A stretch of 64,000 nt of DNA from Candidatus Vicinibacter affinis. GTDB lineage: Bacteria; Bacteroidota; Bacteroidia; Chitinophagales; Saprospiraceae. The stretch covers positions 620,001 through 684,000 of the forward strand of contig JADJNH010000007.1 of NCBI GenBank assembly GCA_016714365.1, written 5' to 3'. Below are positions 8,261 through 17,600 of this stretch, piece by piece. Under the pieces are notes generated by a model. It worked only from the letters and a program-made list of their open reading frames with translations, was not told the DNA's origin and made no database searches. Each line of letters opens with the position of its first letter. Position 1 is the first letter of the stretch. Both the position numbers and the translations under genes were made by a program.

Positions 8261-9967
8261 TCATATCTCTTCAACAACCTCCTCTAAACTCAATTTTCCA
8301 TCCAGATCCAGCTTTTTCAACAACCTGCTTTTCATCGTACGGATTGCACCAGGTCCAACCCCCAGTGTTGCAGCCATGTCTTTATTGGTAAAAGATAATT
8401 TTATCAAAGCAAAAAATCGGATTTCTCCTTGGGTAAGGCCCGGAAAGCGACTTTTCAAACGAGTAAAATAGCCCGTATGCACCCTTTCAAAAAGTTCCTT
8501 AAATTTAACCCATTCTCCCTCTGTTAAGATAGTTTTGACGCGAAGATTTTCCAGGTCCTGGTCGTTGGCTGTCAGCTCCACCTCTGACTCCAGAATTTCA
8601 AGCCTCTTGCTTTTTTCAATCAGTGAATTTTTGAAGTCATTTAATTGCTCATGAGCCAGTGCCAATTCTCTCGCAGCTTCCTCCAGAGATTTTTGAGACT
8701 CTCTCTTCTGTTGTTTAATTTGTTTTTGTTTGTAATAAAAGATAAAAGTTGCGATCAAAACGAAAAATCCTAATATCTTCCAAAGCACCGACCTGATAAA
8801 TAATTGTCTGTTGATATTTCGGGCCAACTCTTCTTCTCTTTCCTTGTATGCCTTAATTTCAAAATCCATTTCGTGCCTGATGAGGGCATTCTGATCCTTT
8901 TGTTGATTTATTTTTTGGGACCAAAATAAGATAGAATCCAAGACAACTGAAATCCTCGATACAGATTGGTTCTTTTCGCCCAAGAGCACCCGGAGTTTAT
9001 AGTAATCCAGGAAATTCTGTTCATCGGTGTTCCGAGAAATTGCTTTTTCCATCGTAGGCAATAATGCCCGGGCTTCCACTGTTTTCCCTGTCATGAGATA
9101 AGATTCTGCCAATCTGATAGAGAAAGACAATATGTTGTTGTAAAAAGCAGCATCGACTAAAATGGGTAGAGCATTTCTGAAGAAAGGAATGGCTTGTTCA
9201 ATTTCATTTTTAGCGTAGTGTATTTTGCCTTCATATCCATACATAATACCTCTCCATCCCTTGATGGGCGGCCTGGTGGTATCCTCCTGAACATATACTT
9301 CAATGCATTTTTTTATATAAAGTGACGAACTGTCATATTGGCCAAGTTTCAAACTTATCTGAGACAGTAAATCGTAAGAAAGCATTTTCCTATGACCTTT
9401 CATTTTATCTGCAAATGATTTAATCGCATATTCTTTGGCCTTTGGATAATCTCCAAGCAAATACAAGATGCCTGCTATTCGAAGTGCAATCATCTGTGGC
9501 ACCAGAATTTCATTCCCAGACTCATTATTGGCCAGGTCAAAAGCTCTCATCATATAACTGAGTGACGTTCCACCTCGTCCTTTTTCTTTGAGTATTTGTG
9601 CCAAGTACAAGAGTGCATGTGCTTCTATGAGGCGATGCCCATTTATATCAACTTCATGAACGACTTTGAGAAATGTTGCGACTTTCTGATCTATTGAGGA
9701 GCTGTCTTCATACAATTTTGTTCTCTGCTCAAGTACACTATACATCAATAAGGAGATATCATCCTTTTTCAAGTTTGCCAGTTCTTTCAATTCACCCAGG
9801 TTAGAATGTATGGCACTGTAACTTTGCTTCTCTAATAAGAAAGAGGTATAAATCGAATCAATTATTCTTAACCTCTGAGGATAATCAACTGTAAAGGCCT
9901 CCCCAAACTGGGCACTCAGGCTAAGCTGCAAGAGAAAGAATAGAATTCCCGTGAATTGAGATTTCAT
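8261..9967 (-). CDS. TPR - transmembrane - coiled coil - HTH regulator
   Basis: 568 residues. A signal peptide (about 1-20) leads into a periplasmic region of TPR-like helical repeats (about 40-340). One membrane helix (about 392-412, LWKILGFFVLIATFIF) and a coiled coil (about 415-470) follow, then a C-terminal helix-turn-helix (about 505-568, LTQGEIRFFALIKLSFTNKDMA and GAIRTMKSRLLKKL). This one-component architecture, sensing outside and binding DNA inside, is frequent in Bacteroidota. It is divergent from the six-gene operon that starts at 10443, making that operon a candidate target (inference). Confidence 0.8.
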   Translation of the reverse strand: MKSQFTGILFFLLQLSLSAQFGEAFTVDYPQRLRIIDSIYTSFLLEKQSYSAIHSNLGELKELANLKKDDISLLMYSVLEQRTKLYEDSSSIDQKVATFLKVVHEVDINGHRLIEAHALLYLAQILKEKGRGGTSLSYMMRAFDLANNESGNEILVPQMIALRIAGILYLLGDYPKAKEYAIKSFADKMKGHRKMLSYDLLSQISLKLGQYDSSSLYIKKCIEVYVQEDTTRPPIKGWRGIMYGYEGKIHYAKNEIEQAIPFFRNALPILVDAAFYNNILSFSIRLAESYLMTGKTVEARALLPTMEKAISRNTDEQNFLDYYKLRVLLGEKNQSVSRISVVLDSILFWSQKINQQKDQNALIRHEMDFEIKAYKEREEELARNINRQLFIRSVLWKILGFFVLIATFIFYYKQKQIKQQKRESQKSLEEAARELALAHEQLNDFKNSLIEKSKRLEILESEVELTANDQDLENLRVKTILTEGEWVKFKELFERVHTGYFTRLKSRFPGLTQGEIRFFALIKLSFTNKDMAATLGVGPGAIRTMKSRLLKKLDLDGKLSLEEVVEEI

Positions 9968-10442
9968 TTGTACATCAAAATGTAGAGGTAAAATTAAATG
10001 GAGTTTGCTGGTAATTGATTAAATTACATTAATTTATAAAACCATCCTATCAGATACCTGGAGTCTAATTTAAAATCAGAATTTAACAAGACCCATCCAA
10101 TCCAATTTGTGTCCCGTTGCATTTTAACCTCTTCATAGAAAAATATTATTAACACACCTAATAATAACCTGGATTTCCCAGTAGGGGGAAGACTGAATTT
10201 CATAAATTGAAATCAGCCCCTAACTTCAATTTTGAAATTACTACACCAATTTTTAGATAATTGTTCAAAAGTCTGAACGAAAGACCAGTCAAGAAAAATT
10301 TATTCCTTCTGCAGAAGGATTCGTCATTGTCCAAAGCACCCTAATACCTAATTACATATTATAATAATTTATATATAACAAATTTTCCTTTTGCAGTTGG
10401 ATTATATTCTATTTTTAACCTTTGCCTCGTCAACTAAACAAA
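9968..10442. other. Divergent regulatory region upstream of the six-gene operon
   Basis: 475 bp between the TPR-HTH regulator (minus) and the lipoprotein operon (plus). It is AT-rich and carries no supported gene. It must hold promoters for both directions, but I could not fix a convincing -33/-7 pair for either. Confidence 0.45.
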
Positions 10443-11393
10443 ATGAAAAAGACCAACTCAAATCCTCCGGGCCAATTTGTCAGGCAGTTTATTTGGGTTA
10501 TGGGGATTACCTTACTTTTTTCATTGGGATGCACCAAGGATCACATCAACGTCATAGACGACAACAATCCTGCTTCTGTAACCAACATCTCCCGACTCAA
10601 AATCGAAAACTACGTCAATCGACTCTACATTGACCTTGTGGGACGGGAGCCCCTCAAAACAGAGCTCAAGGAAGAGTCGGACACTCTGAAAGCACGGGAG
10701 CTGAGCCGCGAAGCCCGACTCGATTTGATCACTCGTCTGATGTCTGATACCAGTTTTCGCGTAGGAGAAAGATCTTACAATGCTGCCTTTCACCTCAATC
10801 TGTACAACCTCGCAAAGGTGCGATGCCTGGAAGGGGTTACAGATGAAGAAATCCAAATGAAAATGAGCCTGCTGCTCACTGATGCCATGAGGGACTCCAT
10901 GAACCTAAACTGGAAAGGATTTTATGCAAAGCTTGACATCCTCCGACGCTATCAGGACGTTCTCGAAAGCCAGCAGGAGTTACTCGAAGGACATATTGCC
11001 TATCACCAGATGTTCACCTTCCTGGTCAACAATGGGATTTACGACATCATCAACATGAACACCTTTAACTTCATACGGGCTGTATTCAACGAACTGTTAT
11101 TCCGTTTGCCCACCGATCAGGAATACAACTCTGCTTTTGACATTATTGAAAACAGCGCAGCCGGTCAGGCCTTTGGAAGATACGTCACAAATAAAACCGA
11201 ATACGTGGAGGCCCTCGTAGAATCCCCGGCCATGCTGGAAGGCATGATTATCTGGACCTTTCAGGTCTATCTAAACCGATTTCCAACTCCCAGAGAACAA
11301 TCCAGCTTATTACCCACCTATTTGAAGGAAAAAGACATCCGATACATTATCAAACAAATCGCTGTAACCGATGAATATGCAAGCTTTAAATAA
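10443..11393 (+). CDS. Lipoprotein with DUF1549-like region, first gene of the operon
   Basis: 316 residues from ATG 10443; an in-frame ATG at 10422 would put seven extra residues before the signal. A lipoprotein signal (about 1-30, ending LLFSLGC) precedes a helical domain. The segment VNRLYIDLVGREPLKTEL followed by LDLITRLM resembles the start of planctomycete DUF1549 domains; a second similar LNRFPTPREQSSLL motif lies near the C-terminus. Expected at the periplasmic or outer membrane surface. It overlaps the next gene by 23 nt, so the two are translationally coupled. Confidence 0.7.
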   Translation: MKKTNSNPPGQFVRQFIWVMGITLLFSLGCTKDHINVIDDNNPASVTNISRLKIENYVNRLYIDLVGREPLKTELKEESDTLKARELSREARLDLITRLMSDTSFRVGERSYNAAFHLNLYNLAKVRCLEGVTDEEIQMKMSLLLTDAMRDSMNLNWKGFYAKLDILRRYQDVLESQQELLEGHIAYHQMFTFLVNNGIYDIINMNTFNFIRAVFNELLFRLPTDQEYNSAFDIIENSAAGQAFGRYVTNKTEYVEALVESPAMLEGMIIWTFQVYLNRFPTPREQSSLLPTYLKEKDIRYIIKQIAVTDEYASFK

Positions 11394-11874
11394 AACTGGA
11401 TTATGGTGTGCCGCTCTGGCTCTAATGCTCAGCTTTTCAGGCTGCCAAAAGGATTATTTCGTTTACGAGATAAACGACCAGACGATCCTACCAGTTAACA
11501 GCCAAAAGATAAAACCCAAATCGATCACTCAGTATATTTCCATTCTGTATACCAATTTCTTTCAGAGAGCCATCAGTCCCAATTCCATGCTGCAGGCTCA
11601 AAAAGCGATTGAGTCTATAGGAGACAAACAAGTTGCCTTTGACATTTTGCTCAGTAAGTACATGAATGACCCTAAAGTCATCTTGCCTACGGTGGAATCC
11701 ATGCGACAAGATCCTGAAGGATTCATCCGAAATACTTACAAGCGTTTTTTGGTACGCGAACCGACGGAAGCCGAACTCAACTGGATGCTCAATTACATCA
11801 AAAGCAGACCCAATGTGACGCCTGAACATTTCTACTTTGCATTTGGTACATGCAACGAGCATTTTCACTATTAA
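11371..11874 (+). CDS. Second operon lipoprotein with a (K/R)EPTEAEL-type helical domain
   Basis: 167 residues; ATG at 11371 or 11377 gives the same lipoprotein signal (ending MLSFSGC). The mature part is helical and contains YKRFLVREPTEAELNWML, the same kind of GREP/REPT motif seen in the preceding protein, so the two are likely related binding modules. The gene begins inside the end of the 10443 gene and is followed 10 nt later by the start of the Tat-signal gene. Function unknown. Confidence 0.65.
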   Translation: MNMQALNKTGLWCAALALMLSFSGCQKDYFVYEINDQTILPVNSQKIKPKSITQYISILYTNFFQRAISPNSMLQAQKAIESIGDKQVAFDILLSKYMNDPKVILPTVESMRQDPEGFIRNTYKRFLVREPTEAELNWMLNYIKSRPNVTPEHFYFAFGTCNEHFHY

Positions 11875-11884
11875 TCGTCCCAAC

Positions 11885-13236
11885 ATGAACCGCAGAAAAT
11901 TTATTAAAAAATCAGCCCTTGCGGCCGCTGGCACAGTAGGATTTCCCTATTTGCTGCCAACCGGATTGCTTTTGCCAGACAGCCTTCGTTGAAAGCCGAG
12001 CACGTCGTCTATGTTCAGTTTGCCGGTGGATTGCGCCAACAGGAATCGGTCCTCCAGAGATACCTGGCCGGAAGCCAGAACGAACAAATAGAGGGCAACA
12101 TTATGTACAACCTGCTGGATGGGAAGCCGCCTGTAGATAAAATTGCCTATGGCACCGACGACAAACAAAACAACATCGTGGGGGCCTTTCCAATTAACCA
12201 GATCTTGCAGACATCCCTGCAAAGGCAGGGCACCCTTTTTCCGGAAGTGAGGTTTTCTAAAGGAGGAGCAGGACATTTCAATGGTCTGAGTACAGGCGTA
12301 TCGGGTAATTATTATGTGACCGCAGGACTCAGACAACGTACGGCCTCTCCGACCATATTTGAATACTTGCGCAGACATGCCGGTTTTTCTGCAACTGAAT
12401 GCTGGTCAATTGGCCAGGGTGTTACGGGTTCCCGACCATTGCTTAATTATTCGGCACACGAAGATTACGGCAGAAGGTATGGAGGCAATTTCCTGGCACC
12501 GCTGATCACCTTTGGGGCTCCCGGTCAGGAACACTTCATGGATTTCAAAAACTATCATCCGGATACTGACTACGAAATGTTCCGGGAAATTCGGGGCTTC
12601 CTCAATAAGAACTTCTCCAACGAGGGGTTGGAGATTCCTCACCTCTACAATACACCAGAAGAGGAAAACAGTATTCGCGAATTCATCCGGGCCACTTTTG
12701 AAAAAGTAAAGGAGGGTAGGGTTACCATGCCGCCCGTCAACGACAATGGGGACCTTAAAGTTTTAGGGTTTACGGTTGAATTGTTGCGCTGGTTCAAACC
12801 AAGGGTTACCGTGGTAGATCTCAACAACATCGATGTGTGTCACAATGATTTCACCGCATATTTAAAAAATATTCACCGTGCCGATCATGGCATTGCGTTC
12901 CTTTGGAAGGAAATTCAGTCCATACCGGGTATGAGGGACAACACCGTGATGATCGTAATGCCAGAGCATGGCCGCGACGAGCAACACAATTCCATCAAAG
13001 ATCTCAACGATTGGTTTGCTTACGACCATTCCGGAAGCCCCAACGCCCGCAGGATATTTAACCTAATGGTAGGTCCCGGTATTGATGCCAATCTGAAGGT
13101 AGGATCAGAGACCAATCCAATAGGAGATGCAGCGGATGTGGTCCCCACCATTGCGGACATATTTGGCATCAAAGATCAGGTCAAAAAGGCAGGTCTTTTG
13201 GATGGGAATGCAAGGTCATTATTTGATAGAATTTAA
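11885..13236 (+). pseudogene. Tat-signal alkaline-phosphatase-superfamily / DUF1501-like protein, one frameshift
   Basis: ATG 11885 opens a Tat-like leader (MNRRKFIKKSALAAAG) that runs into a TGA near 11991. The rest of the protein continues in another frame to 13236 (KAEHVVYVQFAGGLRQQES ...). The change corresponds to one missing base between about 11941 and 11985. The body has metal-site-like motifs of the phosphatase/sulfatase superfamily (DVCHNDFTAYL, MPEHGRDEQHN, YDHSG) and a DUF1501-like layout. A TTG at 11989 could start a protein lacking the leader. The rest of the operon is intact, so either a recent mutation or a base-calling error is possible. It would be exported folded to the periplasm. 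Confidence 0.75.
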
Positions 13237-13247
13237 TCGTGACCCAA

Positions 13248-14195
13248 ATGAAGAAAATCAGCTCTGCATCACTTTTTCTATTGGCCGTTTTGACCTTACA
13301 TTGGGCATGTGAAAAACCGGATATTCCAAGCAACCCTTTTGACGATTACAAGCCTACTCAAGACACCGTCAAATTCATTTTTCAAGACCCGGATTCTGCC
13401 TCAATTGCAGGTTTATATACCTATATTTTCAAGCCCACCTGCGCCAATTCAGGTTGTCACGATGGAACCTTCGATCCGGATTTCCGGACGCTGGAAAGTT
13501 CCTACAACACCCTCGTATTTCGTGAATCGATCAAAAAGGACGGAAAATACCTTTATCGTGTCAAACCCTATTCACTTGACAGCTCGGCCATTCTAGCGCG
13601 CTTAAATGGTATTGTGGCACCGCAGATGCCCATCCAAATAGAACCGGATTCCGATTGGAACAAAAGAAAAGACCATTACATCTCTCTGGTACGCCGATGG
13701 ATAGAATCAGGTGCTCCTGCCATCGATGGAAGCATTCCTAAAGCTGGTCTGCCCCAGATTAGACTAAAAGGTTGTCTGGCCATGATAGGCGATACAGCCT
13801 TCCTCGAGCGGAGACCATTCAGCGGGCCCTTGTTGCTTGACAGCCTCAGAGACAGCCTATATCTTTATTTCTCCTTTGGTCATGATGCACAGAATCCTTT
13901 AAGCTTTACCAACAACAAGATCAGTTTACATCCAAATCCGCATGTGTTTGACAGCACTGTGGTCACTTTAGATTTAGAGACCGGCTTCCCCAGTTTCCGG
14001 ATGATTGGCTTGTATGGCGACAGCGTTATCTATACACACCGGGTTCTCATCAATCCGAATATGCTGATGTCCAACCATAGGGAACTTTATTTCCGAACTT
14101 ATCTAAAAGACCAGCTCAATCCCTTGTCTGAAATACCGGCTCAAAAGGCCATTTTTTCCATGAAAAAATACATGTCCATTGAACGCACAGATTAA
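13248..14195 (+). CDS. Lipoprotein with cytochrome-c-like CX4CH motif
   Basis: 315 residues from ATG 13248, just after the end of the preceding gene. A lipoprotein signal ends TLHWAC. Near residues 65-75 is FKPTCANSGCHDG, a CX4CH heme-attachment-like motif. Downstream, an RVKPYSLDSSAILARLNG segment and an APQMPIQ methionine motif resemble the region before the axial ligand in planctomycete-type cytochrome domains. The protein may be a covalent heme carrier for the operon, or a structural relative. The C-terminal half is beta-rich and unassigned. It overlaps the next gene by 17 nt. Confidence 0.65.
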   Translation: MKKISSASLFLLAVLTLHWACEKPDIPSNPFDDYKPTQDTVKFIFQDPDSASIAGLYTYIFKPTCANSGCHDGTFDPDFRTLESSYNTLVFRESIKKDGKYLYRVKPYSLDSSAILARLNGIVAPQMPIQIEPDSDWNKRKDHYISLVRRWIESGAPAIDGSIPKAGLPQIRLKGCLAMIGDTAFLERRPFSGPLLLDSLRDSLYLYFSFGHDAQNPLSFTNNKISLHPNPHVFDSTVVTLDLETGFPSFRMIGLYGDSVIYTHRVLINPNMLMSNHRELYFRTYLKDQLNPLSEIPAQKAIFSMKKYMSIERTD

Positions 14196-14637
14196 ATTAG
14201 GGGTCTTGTTTTCAGTTTTGTTTATCTGTGTTTCCTGTCGCGACAACGCAGACGATCCACCGTTTTCCATTATACCTGAAATAAAACTGAAAAGCTTTAC
14301 CCAGGATACCATTCTCGAGTTTGAGGACATACTTACGCTCAACATTCGCTATCAGGATGGGGATGGAGACCTAGGATTCGAAGAACCGGATTCCTATGCA
14401 GTGTTTATAAGGGATGCCAGACTCACCAAGTACGATGGCTTTTACCTGGCGCCGGTTGCACCTCCCGGAGCATTGATCGCCGTTCAGGGTGACCTCAAAG
14501 TGGAATTTCCTGACCTGTTTGTTTTTGGAAACCGCTCAGAGGAAAGGACCAAATTCTACATCTACATGGTGGACCGTAAAGGAAACAAGAGCAACGAACT
14601 GATTACGCCGGAAGTGATTATTAAAAAGAAAGGATGA
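14179..14637 (+). CDS. Small operon lipoprotein, unknown function
   Basis: 152 residues from a TTG at 14179 that overlaps the preceding gene. The lipoprotein signal ends LFICVSC. The mature part is beta-rich with an acidic loop IRYQDGDGDLGFEE, which looks like a calcium-binding or cadherin-like turn. The stop overlaps the next start (ATGATG around 14634), indicating coupling to the large surface protein. No family is recognised. Confidence 0.65.
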   Translation: MNAQIKLGVLFSVLFICVSCRDNADDPPFSIIPEIKLKSFTQDTILEFEDILTLNIRYQDGDGDLGFEEPDSYAVFIRDARLTKYDGFYLAPVAPPGALIAVQGDLKVEFPDLFVFGNRSEERTKFYIYMVDRKGNKSNELITPEVIIKKKG

Positions 14638-17600
14638 TGTCCGCACGAAAGCTTCTCAATTTTGCGCTTCTAACTTTTGTATTCGGTTTTATAACAGAAT
14701 CGGAACTTTCCGCCCAACCGACCTACCCGATGCAAAATGCAAGGGTACGCGATTGTGAAGGGATATTGACCCACAGTGAAGCTGGAGAAGATAAAAACTA
14801 TGACCACAACGAAGACTTTACCTTCACTATATGCGTACCCGGAGCGACCTCCATTACTTTAGACTTTGAATTCTTTGCTACCGAAAGGACCTACGATGTA
14901 ATGACCATCTACGAAGGACCCAATAAAAATGGCCCCGTCATTTCAACGCTCAGTGGTATTCTGACTCCACCACCCCGCATTACGGTGAAAGGCGAATGCG
15001 TGACCATACATTTTAAAAGCGATGACAACATCACTGCGAATGGTTGGAAAATGCACTGGAAAGTTCAATTTGTATTACCGCCCCCCCCGACCCTGAAAGT
15101 AACAGCACCAACGGCTTGTCCCCTGACCGAGCTCACCTTTGAATTTGGTTATCCGGTACCCTGTGATCAGATCGTTCCCGGGAATTTCGGCCTTTTAGGT
15201 CCTGGAGGGTCCAAAATCATCTCTGCGGTGGCGCTGGATTGCGTTAACGGAAAGGCAACCAGGTTCAAGCTACAATTTGACCCTCCATTGGACAGACCTG
15301 TTAATTATAGGGTCAGTTTTACCTACAAGTACATCGACGAATGTGGGACGGAGCATTTGTTGAATACCAGCGTTTTGTTCAGCCTGAACAACTGCCCTTT
15401 TACCGTTGAGATCCAGATGCCCAATGGAGCAGCCTGTAAAGGCGCCTGTACCAATTTGGAGGCTCTGGCAACGGGTAATTCCAAGCAGGTCTTCCGCTAC
15501 CGGTGGATACCCGGTGGCCAAACCAGTCCGAACATACGGGTTTGCGATACCGTACCGATCAGATATACGGTCATCGCTACAGACAGTGCCTCCGGCGTTA
15601 TGGATACCGCGGATTTCTTATACACTCCTCTGGATGTGCCAAAAATATTAAATCCCATACCTGATACAGTTTGTGCTTCTGCTGCGGACTGGAGGTACCA
15701 GGTAGATATCCCCGGAGGTGATTTCTTTTCCCGCACCATACCCAACCAACAACGTAAAACGGGGGTGTACGAATTCTGGAGACATGCGGCCGGAAGCAAA
15801 GTCAGCACGGATACGGTGACCTACGTCGCCCCTAATGGTTGCAAGGTTTCAGATATTGTGCACATTTATCCAATCGATGCCGGTGCAGACATCAAGCTTT
15901 GTCTTGGCTCACCTGCTGTACAGATCAGTGGGGGCAGTCCGGCCGGGGGTTATTGGACCGGGCCCGGAATCCAACCCAACGGCAGTTTTGACCCTTCAAC
16001 AGTGGGTAAGTTTGATTTTGTGTATACAGCACCCAACGGTTGTAAAGATACCCGCTCGATTTTTGTCAATCCCAATCCAAAGATCCTCAATCCTGTACCC
16101 GACACAGTCTGTGCTTCCATGGCTGACTGGCGATACCAGGTCAGCATTCCCGGCGGTGATTTTTATTCCACTGTTATCCCGCCAAATCAGCGTAAGTCAG
16201 GCCTTTATGAATTCTGGAGACTGTCCTCCGGTGACAGTTTGCGAAGCGATACAGTCACCTACATAGATCCCAACGGTTGTAAGGTGCGTGACACCTTTCA
16301 GATCATCCCGATTTCAGCAGGAAGCACACAGTCAGTATGTCACCTGACACCAGTTTTTAAATTGACTGGAGGATCGCCGGTGGGGGGATTTTGGTCAGGT
16401 CCTTACACAGATTCACTTGGAAATTTCAATCCATTGGACACCGGTAGCTTTACCGTGACCTATCATGCCTCTAATGGATGTTTGGCAAACAAAACAGTAA
16501 GGGTTAACGCAAATCCCATCATTCTGAATCCCATTTTAGATACCGTTTGTGCATCCGCAGCCAATTGGCAATACCAGGTCAATCTACCCGGAGGAACCTA
16601 TGCTGCTACAGCTATTCCTGCTGCGCAAAACAAAAGTGGCGTATACGAATTCTGGAGGTGGTCCCAGGCCAATCAGACGCAAAGAGACATTGTGACCTAC
16701 ACGGCCCCCGGCGGTTGTACCATCAAAGATACCTTTTACATCCATCCCATTTTTGCCGGACTCGTCGAGGCCGCCTGTCAGGGCAGCAATCCTTTTCCAT
16801 TGAGTGGAGCAAAACCCGGTGGTGGATTTTGGACAGGCTTGAATGTCGATTCCATCGGCATTTTTAATCCGGTCCAAAGTGGCAGCTTTATTTTAAATTA
16901 CCAGGCTCCCAATGGCTGTATTTCCGCCAAAACCGTTAACGTAGGTGACAGTATTGGACTAAACCTTATCGACACTCTATGCAACCTGGAAAACATCAAT
17001 TTTGTGTTCAATCCAGTCGGAGGCAGATGGAGTGGACCGGGTATCACAGACAGTATCGCAGGAAAGCTGGATGCCGCCAGAGCCATGGCCAATCAATGGA
17101 ACACTTATCGGTACCGCCTAAATGGCTGTGAAAAAAGCATCAGCGTATTCATCACCAAACCGAACGCCGGACCAGACACTTCTCTTTGCTTCGGTATCAA
17201 CACCCTCAGTTTGCCTTTACGAGGACGCTGGTCAGGACCTGGTGTGTATGATCCTGTGACCAATTCATTTGATATCTCTTCCCTTCCTCCAGGTGCTCAT
17301 TCCTTCAGGATCAGTTTTAAAAATTGTCGCGATTCATTCAAACTTCAAATCCACGATGTGAAACTGGATACCACCCGACCGCGGCTCTTTTGTCCTGCAA
17401 ATGACACCATCGATCTTGTGACTTTGCTGAACCCAAGCGAAGGACCTGGAATTTTTACCGGAACAGGAGTGGCTATTTACGATAGCCTCTGGAAGTTTTT
17501 ACCGGGGTTGGCTGGACCAGGCAAACATGAGCTCGTCTATAAGGCTTTCGGATGCAACGATACTTCAGAAATTGAAGTGGAAGTTCCTATTAGCTTTTCC

